Positions 45,095 to 54,035 of a stretch of DNA of 64,000 nucleotides are shown piece after piece. The position numbers and the translations under genes were made by a program. The stretch spans positions 2,480,001 to 2,544,000 of the forward strand of contig NZ_JACCFV010000001.1 in assembly GCF_013410545.1 (NCBI RefSeq), read 5' to 3'. The notes below the pieces were generated by a model. It did not search any database. It saw only the letters and a program-made list of their open reading frames with translations, and was not told the DNA's origin. This DNA is from Pseudoclavibacter chungangensis (GTDB taxonomy: Bacteria > Actinomycetota > Actinomycetes > Actinomycetales > Microbacteriaceae). Each line of letters starts with the position of its first letter. Positions within the stretch are counted from its first letter, which is position 1.

Positions 45095-45221
45095 TCGGGT
45101 GGCGTTCCCGGCGTGTCACCGAGGCGCCGCGAGGAGTGATCGGCGTGCCGTCCGGCACGCGCCCTTGCTAGCGTGACGCCGACACGGTCGCGTCGGATCG
45201 CGCCCGACGAGAAGGGACGAC

Positions 45222-45899
45222 GTGAAACTCACCAAGCTCGAACACTCCTGCCTGCTGCTCGAGAAGGGCTCGTCGCGGCTCCTCGTGGATCCCGGCAATC
45301 TCACGACCCCGATCACGGAGGCGACGGGTGCGGTCGGGATCGTCGTGACCCACGAGCACCCGGACCACTGGACGCGCGAGCAGCTCGCTCGCGTCGCCGC
45401 CTCGAACCCCGGGCTGCGCGTCTTCACCACGGCGGGCGCGGCGAAGGCGATCTCGGCCGAACCGATCGAGGGGGTCGCGGGGGTCGTCGTGGCGGAGCCG
45501 GGCTCGACGCACGACGCGGCCCCCTTCACGCTCCGCTTCTACGGCGGCGTGCACGCCGAGATCCACTCGTCCATCCCTCGCATCGACAACATCGGGGTCG
45601 TCGTCGACGACGGGGTCCTGGCGTACGGCGGCGACTCGTTCGACGCACCCGCGGACGAGGACGGCGAGCCGATCCGCGTCGACGTGCTCGCGGTCGCCGA
45701 GTACGGGCCGTGGATGCGCATCGCCGACTCGATGGACCTCATCGAGCGGGTGCGCCCGAAGCGCGTCGTCGGTGTCCACGAGATGCTCCTCGCCCGAGCC
45801 GGCAAGGAGCTCGCGGCATCGCGCCTGCGCGATGCCGTCGAGTCGGTGGGCGGCCACTACCTCGACCTCCAGCCCTACGAGTCCGTCGACCTCGACTAG
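45222..45899 (+). CDS. MBL-fold metallo-hydrolase
   Basis: 225 residues from GTG 45222 with GAAGGGA upstream. It is a short metallo-beta-lactamase fold enzyme of the UlaG-like/YcfH-unrelated small class: LEHSCLLLEKGSSRLLVDPG, metal motif THEHPDHW, late ligands in YGGDSFDAP and VVGVHEML. Substrate unknown. It is a single gene followed by a large nested inverted repeat. Confidence 0.82.
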   Translation: MKLTKLEHSCLLLEKGSSRLLVDPGNLTTPITEATGAVGIVVTHEHPDHWTREQLARVAASNPGLRVFTTAGAAKAISAEPIEGVAGVVVAEPGSTHDAAPFTLRFYGGVHAEIHSSIPRIDNIGVVVDDGVLAYGGDSFDAPADEDGEPIRVDVLAVAEYGPWMRIADSMDLIERVRPKRVVGVHEMLLARAGKELAASRLRDAVESVGGHYLDLQPYESVDLD

Positions 45900-45923
45900 C
45901 TCCCCGCCCCGCCTTCCCCAGCA

Positions 45924-45984
45924 GCGTTCCGGCCGAAAATCGGGGTTCCGGGGCACCCGGAACCCCGAAAACCACCCGGAACGC
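45924..45984. terminator. Nested inverted repeat after the MBL gene
   Basis: The inner stem CGGGGTTCCGGG/CCCGGAACCCCG (45941-45952 and 45956-45967) is perfect with loop GCA. Outside it GCGTTCCGG (45924-45932) pairs perfectly with CCGGAACGC (45976-45984). The inner hairpin is followed by AAAA on the plus strand and by ATTTT on the minus strand. It is most simply the MBL gene terminator, and the double stem is unusual. Confidence 0.6.
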
Positions 45985-46025
45985 GCCGTCGCGTTCCGTC
46001 GAGGTGGACGGGGCAGGATGGGCGC

Positions 46026-47719
46026 GTGGAACTTCTGACCGCGGCCGTCGTCGCACTCATCGTCATCTGCCTCGCCGCGGTCGCCGACCCCGAAGCTCAG
46101 GGTGGCGGCCCCGCTCCTCCTCGTCGGCGTGGGAATCGCCGTCGGCTTCCTGCCGTTCCTGCCCGACGTCGAGGTCGACCCCGAGTGGATCCTCGCGGGC
46201 CTCCTGCCGCCACTCCTCTATTCCGCGTCGGTCTCGATGCCGTCGATGAACTTCCGCCGCGAGTTCGGGGCGATCGGTGCCCTGTCGGTCGTCCTCGTCG
46301 TCGTGAGCGCCGTCCTGCTCGGGCTGCTGTTCTGGTGGCTCATCCCGGGGCTCGACCTGTGGTGGGGCATCGCGCTCGGCGCGATCGTCTCCCCCACCGA
46401 CGCCGTCGCGACCGCGATCGTGAAGTCGACGGGCGTCTCGTCACGCATCGTGTCGATCCTCGACGGCGAGGGCCTGCTCAACGACGCGTCCGCGCTCGTC
46501 GTGCTCCGGACCGCGATCGCGGCGACCGCGGCCTCGGTGTCGGCGTGGGGCGTCGTGGGCGACTTCGCGTTCGCCGTCGGGGTCGCGGCGGCGATCGGGT
46601 ACGTGGTCGGCAAACTCAATCTCGCCGTTCGTTCGCGACTCACCGACCCGACGGTCAATACCGTCCTCTCCTTCACCGTGCCGTTCGTCGCCTCGCTCCC
46701 CGCCGAGCACCTGGGCGCGTCGGGACTCGTCGCCGCCGTCGTCGCGGGCCTCGTGACGGGCCACGGCACACCGCGCGCGCTCGCGCCGGCGCATCGCATC
46801 TCGGACGCGCAGAACTGGAAGTCGGTCGAGCTCATCCTCGAGGGCGCGATCTTCCTGCTCATGGGGCTCCAGATGCACGCCCTCGTGCTCGACGTGTTCG
46901 GGCAGGACGACCTCGGCCTGCTCCACGCGATCGCGATCGCCGTTGCCGCACTCGTCGGGACGCTCGTCGTCCGCACCGGCTTCGTCGCGCCGCTCCTGTG
47001 GCAGCTCGATCGCCGCGGTAAGCGGCGTGAGCGATTGCGTCCGCGGCTCGAGCACGTCCAGGAACGCCTCGACGGGAAGGCCGCCGAGCACGAGGGTGAC
47101 GATCCGCACGCCGCGCGCATCAGGCTCGACGCGGCGGACGGTGGCGACCCGCCGACCTCCCGCGGACGCAGCCGCGAGATCAGTCCGGCGCGGCTCGACC
47201 GGTTCCGCACGCGCGTCCGGCGCTCGCTCGCGGACGTCGACTACTACCTCGCGGCACCGCTCACGTGGCGCGACGGCGGGGTCGTCGTGTGGGCGGGCAT
47301 GCGCGGCGCGATCACGGTCGCGGCGGCCCAGACGCTGCCGCCCGAGACGCCACACCGCTCGTTCCTCGTGCTCGTCGCGTTCCTCGTCGCGGGATTTTCC
47401 CTGCTCGTGCAGGGCGGCACGCTGCGGGCGTTCGTCCGCGTGATCCGACCGACGGGCGGCCCCGACCGGGCGTCGCGCGACCAGGAGCGCGCGGCGCTCG
47501 TCGACCTCATGCGGGACGCCGTCGAGCGCGCGGATCTCCCGACCGACCGCGACGGCCGCATGGGGGTCGACGCACGGCTCGCCGCGATCGAGGCGAAGCG
47601 GAAGGCCCTGCTCGACGCGCGCCGACGGCCTGTTCGACGCGAACGCACTCTCTGCCGCACTCGACACGCTCGATGCGGATCAGCTCAGCATCGAGATGCG
47701 TGCGGTCGATCGCGACTGA
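46026..47719 (+). pseudogene. CPA1-type Na+/H+ antiporter, disrupted by two frameshifts
   Basis: The N-terminus VELLTAAVVALIVICLAAVA starts at GTG 46026. The rest of the protein (from PKLRVAAPLLLVGVGIAVGFLP) is in the next frame, so a one-base shift occurs near 46084-46092. The long middle frame has about ten helices and the family motifs LGAIVSPTDAVATAIVKSTG and ILDGEGLLNDASALVVLRTA, then a loop and WAGMRGAITVAAAQTLPPETPHRS. A second shift near 47620 moves the end (ADGLFDANALSAALDTLDAD to AVDRD, stop 47717) to a third frame. If the middle frame were used alone from GTG 46102, helix 1 would be lost and the C-terminus would run on nonsensically. Pseudogene or sequence error. Confidence 0.8.
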
Positions 47720-47779
47720 GGATCGCCGCGGCGGAACACGTCGCCGCGGCGGGACACGTCATCACCGCAGGAAACACGG

Positions 47780-47808
47780 CGGCCCCGGGAGCGATGCTCC
47801 CGGGGCCG
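47780..47808. terminator. Strong hairpin between convergent genes
   Basis: CGGCCCCGGGAGC-GAT-GCTCCCGGGGCCG: a perfect 13-bp stem with a GAT loop, between the antiporter end (47719) and the convergent gene end (47842). It probably terminates from both sides. Confidence 0.7.
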
Positions 47809-47841
47809 TGCCATGACGCCGTCGATCGGGCGGCGGACCGG

Positions 47842-48420
47842 TCAGGCCGCGCCGCGCCGCTCCTCGGCGAGTCGCCGCAGATCGTCGCCGAGCCCCTGGA
47901 TGCGCGCGGCGCGCTCCGGGTCCTGCGACGCGCTCGCGACGCGCTTCTGCAGCTCGCTGAGCCGGGTACGGAACATCTCATCCATTGCCATCGTCCTCGC
48001 CTGTCCGATGATGTGTTCGAGGTACTCGCCGTCCGAGGAGCGGGCGGCGAGGGCCTCGACGATTCCTTCGTCGATGCGACGTCGCAGCCCGAGGGCCGCG
48101 AGATCGTCGCGCTGGTAGTCGCTGCTGTGCGCCGGACGTCCCGAGCGGCGGGAGGCACGTGCGTGCGCCCCCTCCAGCACGGCTGCCTCCGCGGCCTTCT
48201 GGCTCGCGATGGTCGCCATCTCGGTCCGTGCGACGTCGAGGAGCAGCTCCCGATCGAACGGCTCGTCATGGCGAATGGCGCGCATGATGAGTTCGTTCGT
48301 GATCCGCATGCGGATGGCTGCGGTGACGAGGAGGAGACCCTCCTCGACCAGGGACTCGGGATCGCGAGTCAGCGCGTACGGGATCACCGTCTCGCGGTTG
48401 CGCCGCCGTTTCCTGATCAT
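47842..48420 (-). CDS. Conserved hypothetical protein, paralogue of the 62569-63216 gene
   Basis: 192 residues from the ATG at 48420 (MIRKRRRNRETVIPYALTRD). All-helical, charged, no membrane segment or known motif. The core LVEEGLLLVTAAIRMRITNELIMRAI, SSDYQRDDLAALGLRRRIDEGIVEAL and HIIGQARTMAMDEMFRTRLSELQKRV matches the other gene closely. The C-terminus is coiled-coil-like. Function unknown. Confidence 0.75.
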   Translation of the reverse strand: MIRKRRRNRETVIPYALTRDPESLVEEGLLLVTAAIRMRITNELIMRAIRHDEPFDRELLLDVARTEMATIASQKAAEAAVLEGAHARASRRSGRPAHSSDYQRDDLAALGLRRRIDEGIVEALAARSSDGEYLEHIIGQARTMAMDEMFRTRLSELQKRVASASQDPERAARIQGLGDDLRRLAEERRGAA

Positions 48421-48606
48421 CACTCCCCCGTTCCTCGGTTCCACGATCCGAAGGTACGAAGCGCGGATTTCACCGTTGTAACGCGACGGCGCCGTACGTT
48501 TCGGGGGTGTAACAGCTTGCTGGAACGGGTCGCACCGGAAGGATCACGCCACGCCTGCTGCGACGGCATCGGCGGCGCGTGCGGCCCACATGTCGCGGGA
48601 ACGCGG

Positions 48607-48651
48607 CGAGCGCGGGACGGGCGACGCGTCCGGCCGTCCGTCCCGCGCTCG
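48607..48651 (-). terminator. Long-stem hairpin after the oxidoreductase gene
   Basis: CGAGCGCGGGACGG (48607-48620) and CCGTCCCGCGCTCG (48638-48651) form a perfect 14-bp stem with a 17-base loop, 20 bases past the stop of the Gfo/Idh gene. Likely the end of the sugar-metabolism transcript. Confidence 0.6.
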
Positions 48652-48671
48652 TGCCGGCGGGGTCGCCGCGA

Positions 48672-49670
48672 TCAGTCGTGGACGACGGGCTCGGTACGTC
48701 CCGAGGCGAGCGAACGTGTGGCTGCCTCGGCGATCGCCTGCGCGGCCAGGCCGTCCCGGAGCGTCGCACCGACGGGCGATCCCGTCTCGAGCGCCTCGAC
48801 GAACGAGCGCAGCGCGGCGGCGTAGGTCGGCTGGACGCGTTCGAACCAGCCGGCGTGGAGGCCGTCGGCCTCGGCCCGCGTCCCGGCGAAGCGCGTGACG
48901 CCGCCGGAGCGCATGCGGGCCGATTCGACGAGGCCTGCGGACCCGGCCGCCTCGATGCGCTCGTCGTAGCCGTAGCCCGTGCATCGCAGGCAGTCGATCT
49001 GGACGATCGCGCCGCTCGCGAGCCGGAGGGTCGTGGAGGACGTGTCGACGTCGCCGACCTCGGCGACGCGCGGGTCGGCGAGGGCGGAGCCCATCGCGTG
49101 CACCTCGACGACCTCCTCGTCCGCGATCCAGCGTGCGAGGTCGAAGAAGTGCACGGCCTGGTCGCGCATCTGGCCGCCGGACACCCGCAGGTAGTCGATC
49201 GGGGGCAGCTCCGGGCCGCGCGAGGTGAGCTGGAGGAGCTGCAGCTCCCCGATGCCGCCGTCGGCGACGATGCGGCGGAGGGCGGCGTGGTCGCGGTCGA
49301 AGCGGCGGTTGAAGTCGACCATGGCGGGGATGTCTGCGGCCTCGACCTCGCGCACGACCTCGCGCGCACGATCCAGATCGAGGTCGATGGGCTTCTCGAC
49401 GAGCGCCGCGATACCGGCGGCCGCCGCCCGGCGCAGGTTGCTCGCGTGCGTGTCGGTCGAGGAGGCGATGAGGACGGCGTCGATCTCGTCACGGTCGAAC
49501 ACCGCGTCGAGGTCGGTCGTGCCGCGGGCACCGTGGGCCGCGGCGACGGCGTCCGCGCGGGCCGGATCCAGATCGGCGACGAGTCGGAGGTCGACGCCGG
49601 GGTCGGCGGCGAGGTTGCGGGCATGGACGGCACCGATGAATCCGGCACCGATGAGGGCGAAGCGCTGCAC
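48672..49670 (-). CDS. Gfo/Idh/MocA family oxidoreductase
   Basis: 332 residues. N-terminal NAD(P)-binding Rossmann motif FALIGAGFIGAVHARNLA, the family EKP motif in ALVEKPIDLDLDRA, FNRRFDRDH, and the active-site region SGGQMRDQAVHFFDLARWI with the catalytic Asp/His. Inositol or related sugar dehydrogenase is likely given the adjacent isomerase, but substrate is not readable. It is downstream of the isomerase by about 40 bases. Confidence 0.85.
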   Translation of the reverse strand: MQRFALIGAGFIGAVHARNLAADPGVDLRLVADLDPARADAVAAAHGARGTTDLDAVFDRDEIDAVLIASSTDTHASNLRRAAAAGIAALVEKPIDLDLDRAREVVREVEAADIPAMVDFNRRFDRDHAALRRIVADGGIGELQLLQLTSRGPELPPIDYLRVSGGQMRDQAVHFFDLARWIADEEVVEVHAMGSALADPRVAEVGDVDTSSTTLRLASGAIVQIDCLRCTGYGYDERIEAAGSAGLVESARMRSGGVTRFAGTRAEADGLHAGWFERVQPTYAAALRSFVEALETGSPVGATLRDGLAAQAIAEAATRSLASGRTEPVVHD

Positions 49671-49709
49671 GGGAATGATCCTGTTCGAGTGGCCGGGTGG
49701 TCGGCGGGG

Positions 49710-50594
49710 TCAGGCGACGAGGAGGTCGAGCAGGCCGCGCATCGTGGTCGCGACCTCGAGGAACTCGTGCTCGTTCGCACGATCGGAGAACATCTCGGAG
49801 ACCCACCAGCCGTCGTAGCCGGTGGTCTTGATGACGTCGACCCACTCCTGGAGCGGGATCGCGCCGCCGCCGATCACGACGTTGCGGTGCACGTCCTGCT
49901 GCGGCACGTCGTTCGCGCGGTCGAGGTCGAAGCCGTCGGAGAGGTGGACGGCCTTGATGAGTTCGCGCGGGAGCGCGGCGACCTCGTCGAGCGTGTCGCC
50001 GACGGTCCAGAAGTGCCACGTGTCGAGGGCGATGCCGACGTTGGGGCGGCCGGCTCGCTCGACGATCTCGAGCGCCTGCGCGCAGCGGTTGACGTTCGAC
50101 CAGGCGAGGGGTTCGAGGTAGAGGTCGAGTCCGCGATCGGCCGCGATCGCGGCGGCCTCGCGCACGTTGCCGGCGAGGACGTCGATCGCCTCGTCCTCGC
50201 TGCGTCCGACCGTGCCCCGGTACCGGGGGTCGTCGGCCGTGAGGCGGCCCGCGCGGAAGTCCTTCACGACGTTCCAGTCGACGGGCCCCGTGCAGAGCTG
50301 CACGATGGGTGCACCGAGGACGACGGCGAGGTCGGCCATGCGCTCGACCTCGGCGAGGAACTCGTCGCGCGCGTCGCCCTCGCGCTCGATGTCGAGCACG
50401 GCACCGAGTCCCGTGACCTCGATGCCCTCGAGCTCGGGCAGGAGCGACTCGGCCGTGAAGCCTGCGTCGAGATAGCGGTAGAGCTTGGGGCTCTGCAGCT
50501 CGATGCCGCCGTACCCGGCGGCCTTCGCGACGGCGATGTCGTTGCGGACGTTGCCGTGGAACGTGGTCGTGACGTTCATGGAGAGCTTCGGCAC
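49710..50594 (-). CDS. Sugar phosphate isomerase/epimerase (AP endonuclease 2-like TIM barrel)
   Basis: 294 residues. TIM-barrel pattern with metal ligands: AGYGGIELQSPKLY, LYLEPLAWSNVNRC (Glu), NVGIALDTWHFW (Asp, His), AVHLSDG and GWWVSEMFSDRAN (Glu). IolE/IolI and hydroxypyruvate-isomerase-like enzymes share this fold; pairing with a MocA dehydrogenase suggests inositol- or ketosugar catabolism. First gene of the pair. Confidence 0.82.
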   Translation of the reverse strand: MPKLSMNVTTTFHGNVRNDIAVAKAAGYGGIELQSPKLYRYLDAGFTAESLLPELEGIEVTGLGAVLDIEREGDARDEFLAEVERMADLAVVLGAPIVQLCTGPVDWNVVKDFRAGRLTADDPRYRGTVGRSEDEAIDVLAGNVREAAAIAADRGLDLYLEPLAWSNVNRCAQALEIVERAGRPNVGIALDTWHFWTVGDTLDEVAALPRELIKAVHLSDGFDLDRANDVPQQDVHRNVVIGGGAIPLQEWVDVIKTTGYDGWWVSEMFSDRANEHEFLEVATTMRGLLDLLVA

Positions 50595-50680
50595 GTGGTG
50601 TCTTCCGATCGATCGGCGTGCAGGGCTCGATCGGGCATGTGGGTGGCTCCGTCGACTCCCGGCGACCCGCGGCGCGAGTC

Positions 50681-50692
50681 ATGTCCGGACAT
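50681..50692. promoter_or_regulatory. Palindromic operator candidate upstream of the isomerase gene
   Basis: ATGTCCGGACAT is a perfect 12-base palindrome 87 bases upstream of the isomerase start. Confidence 0.5.
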
Positions 50693-50699
50693 TAGCACA
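50691..50699 (-). promoter_or_regulatory. Extended -10 promoter element of the isomerase gene
   Basis: On the minus strand TGTGCTAAT ends inside the palindrome, so the transcription start would fall within it. This is the arrangement expected of a repressor site. Confidence 0.4.
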
Positions 50700-50827
50700 T
50701 GCTTTCGACGGCACGCCGACGGTTCGGACGCGTGACGGAGACGACGCCGGGCCGCCGGTCGGCCGACGCGTGCCGTCGACCGGCGGCTGCGGACCGGCGG
50801 GTGCGGCGGACCGGCGGCCCGGCGCGA

Positions 50828-51691
50828 TCAGTCGACCGGGACGAGCGTCACACCCTGCGGGCGTTCGGCGCGATGTGCACCGTGCGGACGACGCGCGACC
50901 GTCGCGGTCGACGGCGCGGAGGCCGGCGCCGGCGCGGGCGCGAGCGCCGGCGCGGGCGCGAGCGCCGGCGCGGGCGCGGGCGCGGGCACCACGATGCCCT
51001 CGCTCGGCCGCGGCGGTGACGACGGCCGCCGATCGGCGCGACCACGCGTGAACACGTCGCTCGCATCGAAGTCCGCGTAGCGCCGACGGGCCTCGATGTG
51101 GAAGTCGAGTCGCTGCCGGAGGTCGACACCCACCGCGGCGTACTTCGCCTGGATGCGTGCCCGATAGCTCTTGACGGTGTTGAGGGACAGCCCGAGCTCG
51201 AACGCGATCTGTTTGATGAGGACGCCGGCCGCGTAGAGGCGCAGCACGTGCTCCTCGCGTTCGCTGAGGTCGGGTGCGGCGGCACGCGCGGCCGGCATGT
51301 GCTCCGCGACGGGGAATTCGCCCGATGCGGCGCGCACGAGCCGCTCGATCGCCCCGAACAACTCGTCCCGTCCGGCCCCGAAGCGCACGAGCGGCGTGTT
51401 CGCGCGTCGGGCCGTGTCCGCCACCTCGCGCGTCCCGAAAAGATCGGCGACGAGCAGCGGCACGCCGAACCTGCGCAGCCGCAGGAGCCTGGGATCCAGC
51501 GCGTCCGACGGCACATCGACCGGGCACCACACGATGCCGTCGGTGCCGGGATCGGACGTGGACAGGTCGCACGCGTCGAGGGACACGAAGTCCGCGTCGA
51601 CGGTGATGGGCAGCGCGTGAAGCAGATCGAGCAGCCAGGGGCGCAGGAGCGGGGGCACCCCGACCACCGCGATCCGAGTGGGGGTCGGCAT
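50828..51691 (-). CDS. LuxR-type HTH regulator with degenerate receiver-like N-terminus
   Basis: 287 residues. Residues 1-120 resemble a receiver fold (RIAVVGVPPLLRPWLLDLLH) but lack the phospho-acceptor Asp cluster. The LuxR HTH is at about 140-195: LSEREEHVLRLYAAGVLIKQ, LGLSLNTVKSYRARIQAKYA. The C-terminal about 65 residues are an Ala-Pro repeat (from PAPAPAPALAPAP), encoded by a GGCGCGGGCGC-type microsatellite at about 50925-50995. Targets unknown. Confidence 0.8.
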   Translation of the reverse strand: MPTPTRIAVVGVPPLLRPWLLDLLHALPITVDADFVSLDACDLSTSDPGTDGIVWCPVDVPSDALDPRLLRLRRFGVPLLVADLFGTREVADTARRANTPLVRFGAGRDELFGAIERLVRAASGEFPVAEHMPAARAAAPDLSEREEHVLRLYAAGVLIKQIAFELGLSLNTVKSYRARIQAKYAAVGVDLRQRLDFHIEARRRYADFDASDVFTRGRADRRPSSPPRPSEGIVVPAPAPAPALAPAPALAPAPAPASAPSTATVARRPHGAHRAERPQGVTLVPVD

Positions 51692-51870
51692 CGGCGAGGT
51701 CCTTCGGTCAGGCGCGTCGGGGGTCGAACGCGCACCCCCTCAGTGCACACCGACGGCCGCGGCGACGCACCGCACCGCGGTCCGGATCGTCCGGCCCGGA
51801 AAATCCGGAGGCGCGAACACGCGGTTCGGGGCCGCCGAGGTGGGATGCGACGCCGGGGAACGACGTCCCG
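51692..51870. other. Intergenic region upstream of the LuxR gene
   Basis: AAGGACC precedes the LuxR ATG. No clear promoter hexamers or hairpin. Confidence 0.4.
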
Positions 51871-52839
51871 TCAGATGCAGAGCGCCGGACCGAGTTCGAC
51901 GGGTGTGCCGTTCACGGTCGCGGCGGCGAGGCCGCAGACGCGGGCCTCCACGTCCGGCTCGATCATGAGCGGCGTGTAGAGCGACTGCACGTCGAACGAG
52001 TCCCGCTGTTGATTGCGCGCACTCTGCATGTCGATCGCGGGATAGATCGTCATCGACAGCTGATCGCCGGCCGCATTGCCGTCGTACCGCGTGATCCGCC
52101 CCCACGCCGCCATGCAGCGGTTCGAGTACATCATCTGCACGAGGAACGCCCCGTTCTCGCGCTGCTCGCTCGCGGCGACGATGGCGTCCTCGCGGCACAC
52201 GGTCGTCATCGGATCGACCCCGTCCGCGAACGGCGCGTACTGGGCCTCCTCGGGCGTGGGCTGCACCGCCCAGACGACGCTCGTCGCCGCGGCCGAGACG
52301 ATCGCGGTGCCGAGCGCGATCCACAGCACCGCCGCGAGCGAGAACCGGCGCCGCCACGGCGATGTCGCCACCGGTTCCGACGGCTCGCCCGGCTCGCCGG
52401 GGTCGCCGAGGTCGCCGGAACCGTCGCGCTCGCTCTCGACCATGTGCCTGGGATCGAGCTCGTTCCGGCGTCGGATCCACGGCGCCGGATCCTCCCCGAG
52501 CACCTCGAGGATGCGCACGACCGTGTTCTCGGTGGGAAGGCGACGTCCGGCGAACGCATCGGAGAGGACCGACTTCGACACGTGGGTCGTGTTGGAGAGC
52601 GCGGCGAGCGTCTGATTGCCGTTCCGGCGCCGCAGACCACGGAGGTCCTCACCGAACTGTTCGATGCTGTCGGTCGCGGGCGAGGAGGATGCGCTGTCCA
52701 AGCTCGTCATGGGTCTTCCTGTCTCGGGTGCACGGGGTGCGTTCTGGGGGTGAGGGGACGGGGTCGTGCCGTCGTCGCCGGCACCCGCCCCGTCGAGGTC
52801 GTCGCGTGCGCCGCCCGGGCGCGTGTCGTCGAGGGTCAT
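51871..52839 (-). CDS. HTH membrane protein with extracytoplasmic DUF2690-like domain
   Basis: 322 residues; start overlaps the stop of the upstream gene (ATGA at 52839). A disordered N-terminus is followed by an XRE-like HTH (about 60-125: EDLRGLRRRNGNQTLAAL, VSKSVLSDAFAGRRLPTENT), a Gly-Glu-Pro linker, one helix (about 168-190, FSLAAVLWIALGTAIVSAAATSVVW) and an outer domain with four Cys: TVCREDAIVAAS, VQMMYSNRCMAAWGRI, EARVCGLAA, ALCI. DUF2690 proteins in Streptomyces have this Cys pattern. It could be a one-protein membrane sensor-regulator. Confidence 0.72.
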   Translation of the reverse strand: MTLDDTRPGGARDDLDGAGAGDDGTTPSPHPQNAPRAPETGRPMTSLDSASSSPATDSIEQFGEDLRGLRRRNGNQTLAALSNTTHVSKSVLSDAFAGRRLPTENTVVRILEVLGEDPAPWIRRRNELDPRHMVESERDGSGDLGDPGEPGEPSEPVATSPWRRRFSLAAVLWIALGTAIVSAAATSVVWAVQPTPEEAQYAPFADGVDPMTTVCREDAIVAASEQRENGAFLVQMMYSNRCMAAWGRITRYDGNAAGDQLSMTIYPAIDMQSARNQQRDSFDVQSLYTPLMIEPDVEARVCGLAAATVNGTPVELGPALCI

Positions 52840-54035
52840 GGATTCGCGCCCTCGTATCTGATGAGGGGGAGGGCACCGATGAGCCAGCCGTCACGCGTCG
52901 AGACGGTCTCGAGTGCGAGGAAGCTGCCGTCGAGCGCACCCGTCGCCGAAACGGCGGGGAGGCATTTCGTCGTCGGTCCGGTCGATGCACCGAGTGCGGT
53001 CCGGGAGACGCATTCGCGTCCGACGACGAACGATTCCGTCGGGGTGCTGAAGCGGATCCCGGCGGGCACGAGGAGCGTCCGCCCGTCACGTTCCTCGGCG
53101 GTGAACGTGCCCAACGGATCGACCGTGAGATCGGGGTCGGCCGTGCGCTGCCACACCCCCGCGAGCGCGCGACCGTAGACCGACCAGAGTCGCCGTTCCG
53201 GGAGCACGGAGATCGAGGCGAGGGCACTCGGGTCGCCCTGGTGGACGAAGGCGCGGAGCCCGGCGAGGTAGCGCGTCCCGGCCTCGGTGGACGACGATGC
53301 ACCGTCGGCGGCGGCGATGACGCCGTCCCGGGGCACCTCGTGCGGCGCGTACCAGCCGTCGGTGAGGAACCGTTCGGCGGCGCTGAGGAGCGGACTCACG
53401 TACCACCGTCCGTGTTCCTCGACGGCGATGACGGCGAGGTTCGTCGCCGCGAGATCGATCGTGACGGGCGTGCGCAGCGGACGGTCGTACCGAGCCGCCT
53501 CCGCGCACACCTTCTCGGCGCCGTCGGGGCACGCGAACACCGATGCGTGGGCGTAGGCGAACGCGCCGCGGAACGCGTTGATCGTGTCGGTCACCGCGAC
53601 GGGATCCCCGTTGAAGGTGACCCGACCGCCGCCGATCCCGACACGGACGACACCGTCCGCGACCGTCGTCGGCTCGAGGACGAGTCCTTCGGAGCGGACC
53701 GCGACCCCCTCGTGCGGCGGGGGCGTGCGGAGGAAGTCGCTCAGTGAGCGGTACTTCTCGGACCGCAACCGTCCCCCGATGCCGTCGATGAACTCGGACG
53801 CGATGTCGACCTCGCTCGGCGCGAGGGCGTCCACGGCCCCCACCGCATCGAACGCGATGAGCCGGTCGAGCAGGGTCGCGACCGCCGACTCGGCGTCGTC
53901 CGAGCCGCTCCGATTCGTGAGTGCCCAGCTGCCCCCCACGATCCCGCCGAGAACGAGGGCGCCGATCGTGGCGAGGGCGGCGACGGTCCGACCCCGGGAA
54001 CGCCGGAGGCCGGGGCGAGAATGCGCGTCGGCCAT
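52836..54035 (-). CDS. Single-pass membrane protein of unknown function
   Basis: 399 residues from ATG 54035 (MADAHSRPGLRRSRG); an upstream in-frame ATG at 54065 is possible. One N-terminal helix (TVAALATIGALVLGGIVGGSWAL) then an outer domain of about 350 residues rich in strands, with paired Cys (FACPDGAEKVCAEA; GRECVSRTALGAS...KCLPAV) likely forming disulfides. Translationally coupled to the HTH membrane protein, which suggests they work together. No known domain recognised. Confidence 0.7.
   Translation of the reverse strand: MADAHSRPGLRRSRGRTVAALATIGALVLGGIVGGSWALTNRSGSDDAESAVATLLDRLIAFDAVGAVDALAPSEVDIASEFIDGIGGRLRSEKYRSLSDFLRTPPPHEGVAVRSEGLVLEPTTVADGVVRVGIGGGRVTFNGDPVAVTDTINAFRGAFAYAHASVFACPDGAEKVCAEAARYDRPLRTPVTIDLAATNLAVIAVEEHGRWYVSPLLSAAERFLTDGWYAPHEVPRDGVIAAADGASSSTEAGTRYLAGLRAFVHQGDPSALASISVLPERRLWSVYGRALAGVWQRTADPDLTVDPLGTFTAEERDGRTLLVPAGIRFSTPTESFVVGRECVSRTALGASTGPTTKCLPAVSATGALDGSFLALETVSTRDGWLIGALPLIRYEGANP

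Noticed and set aside
50925-50995. CRISPR-like repeat
   Set aside because: Short uninterrupted GC microsatellite inside a coding frame; no spacers.
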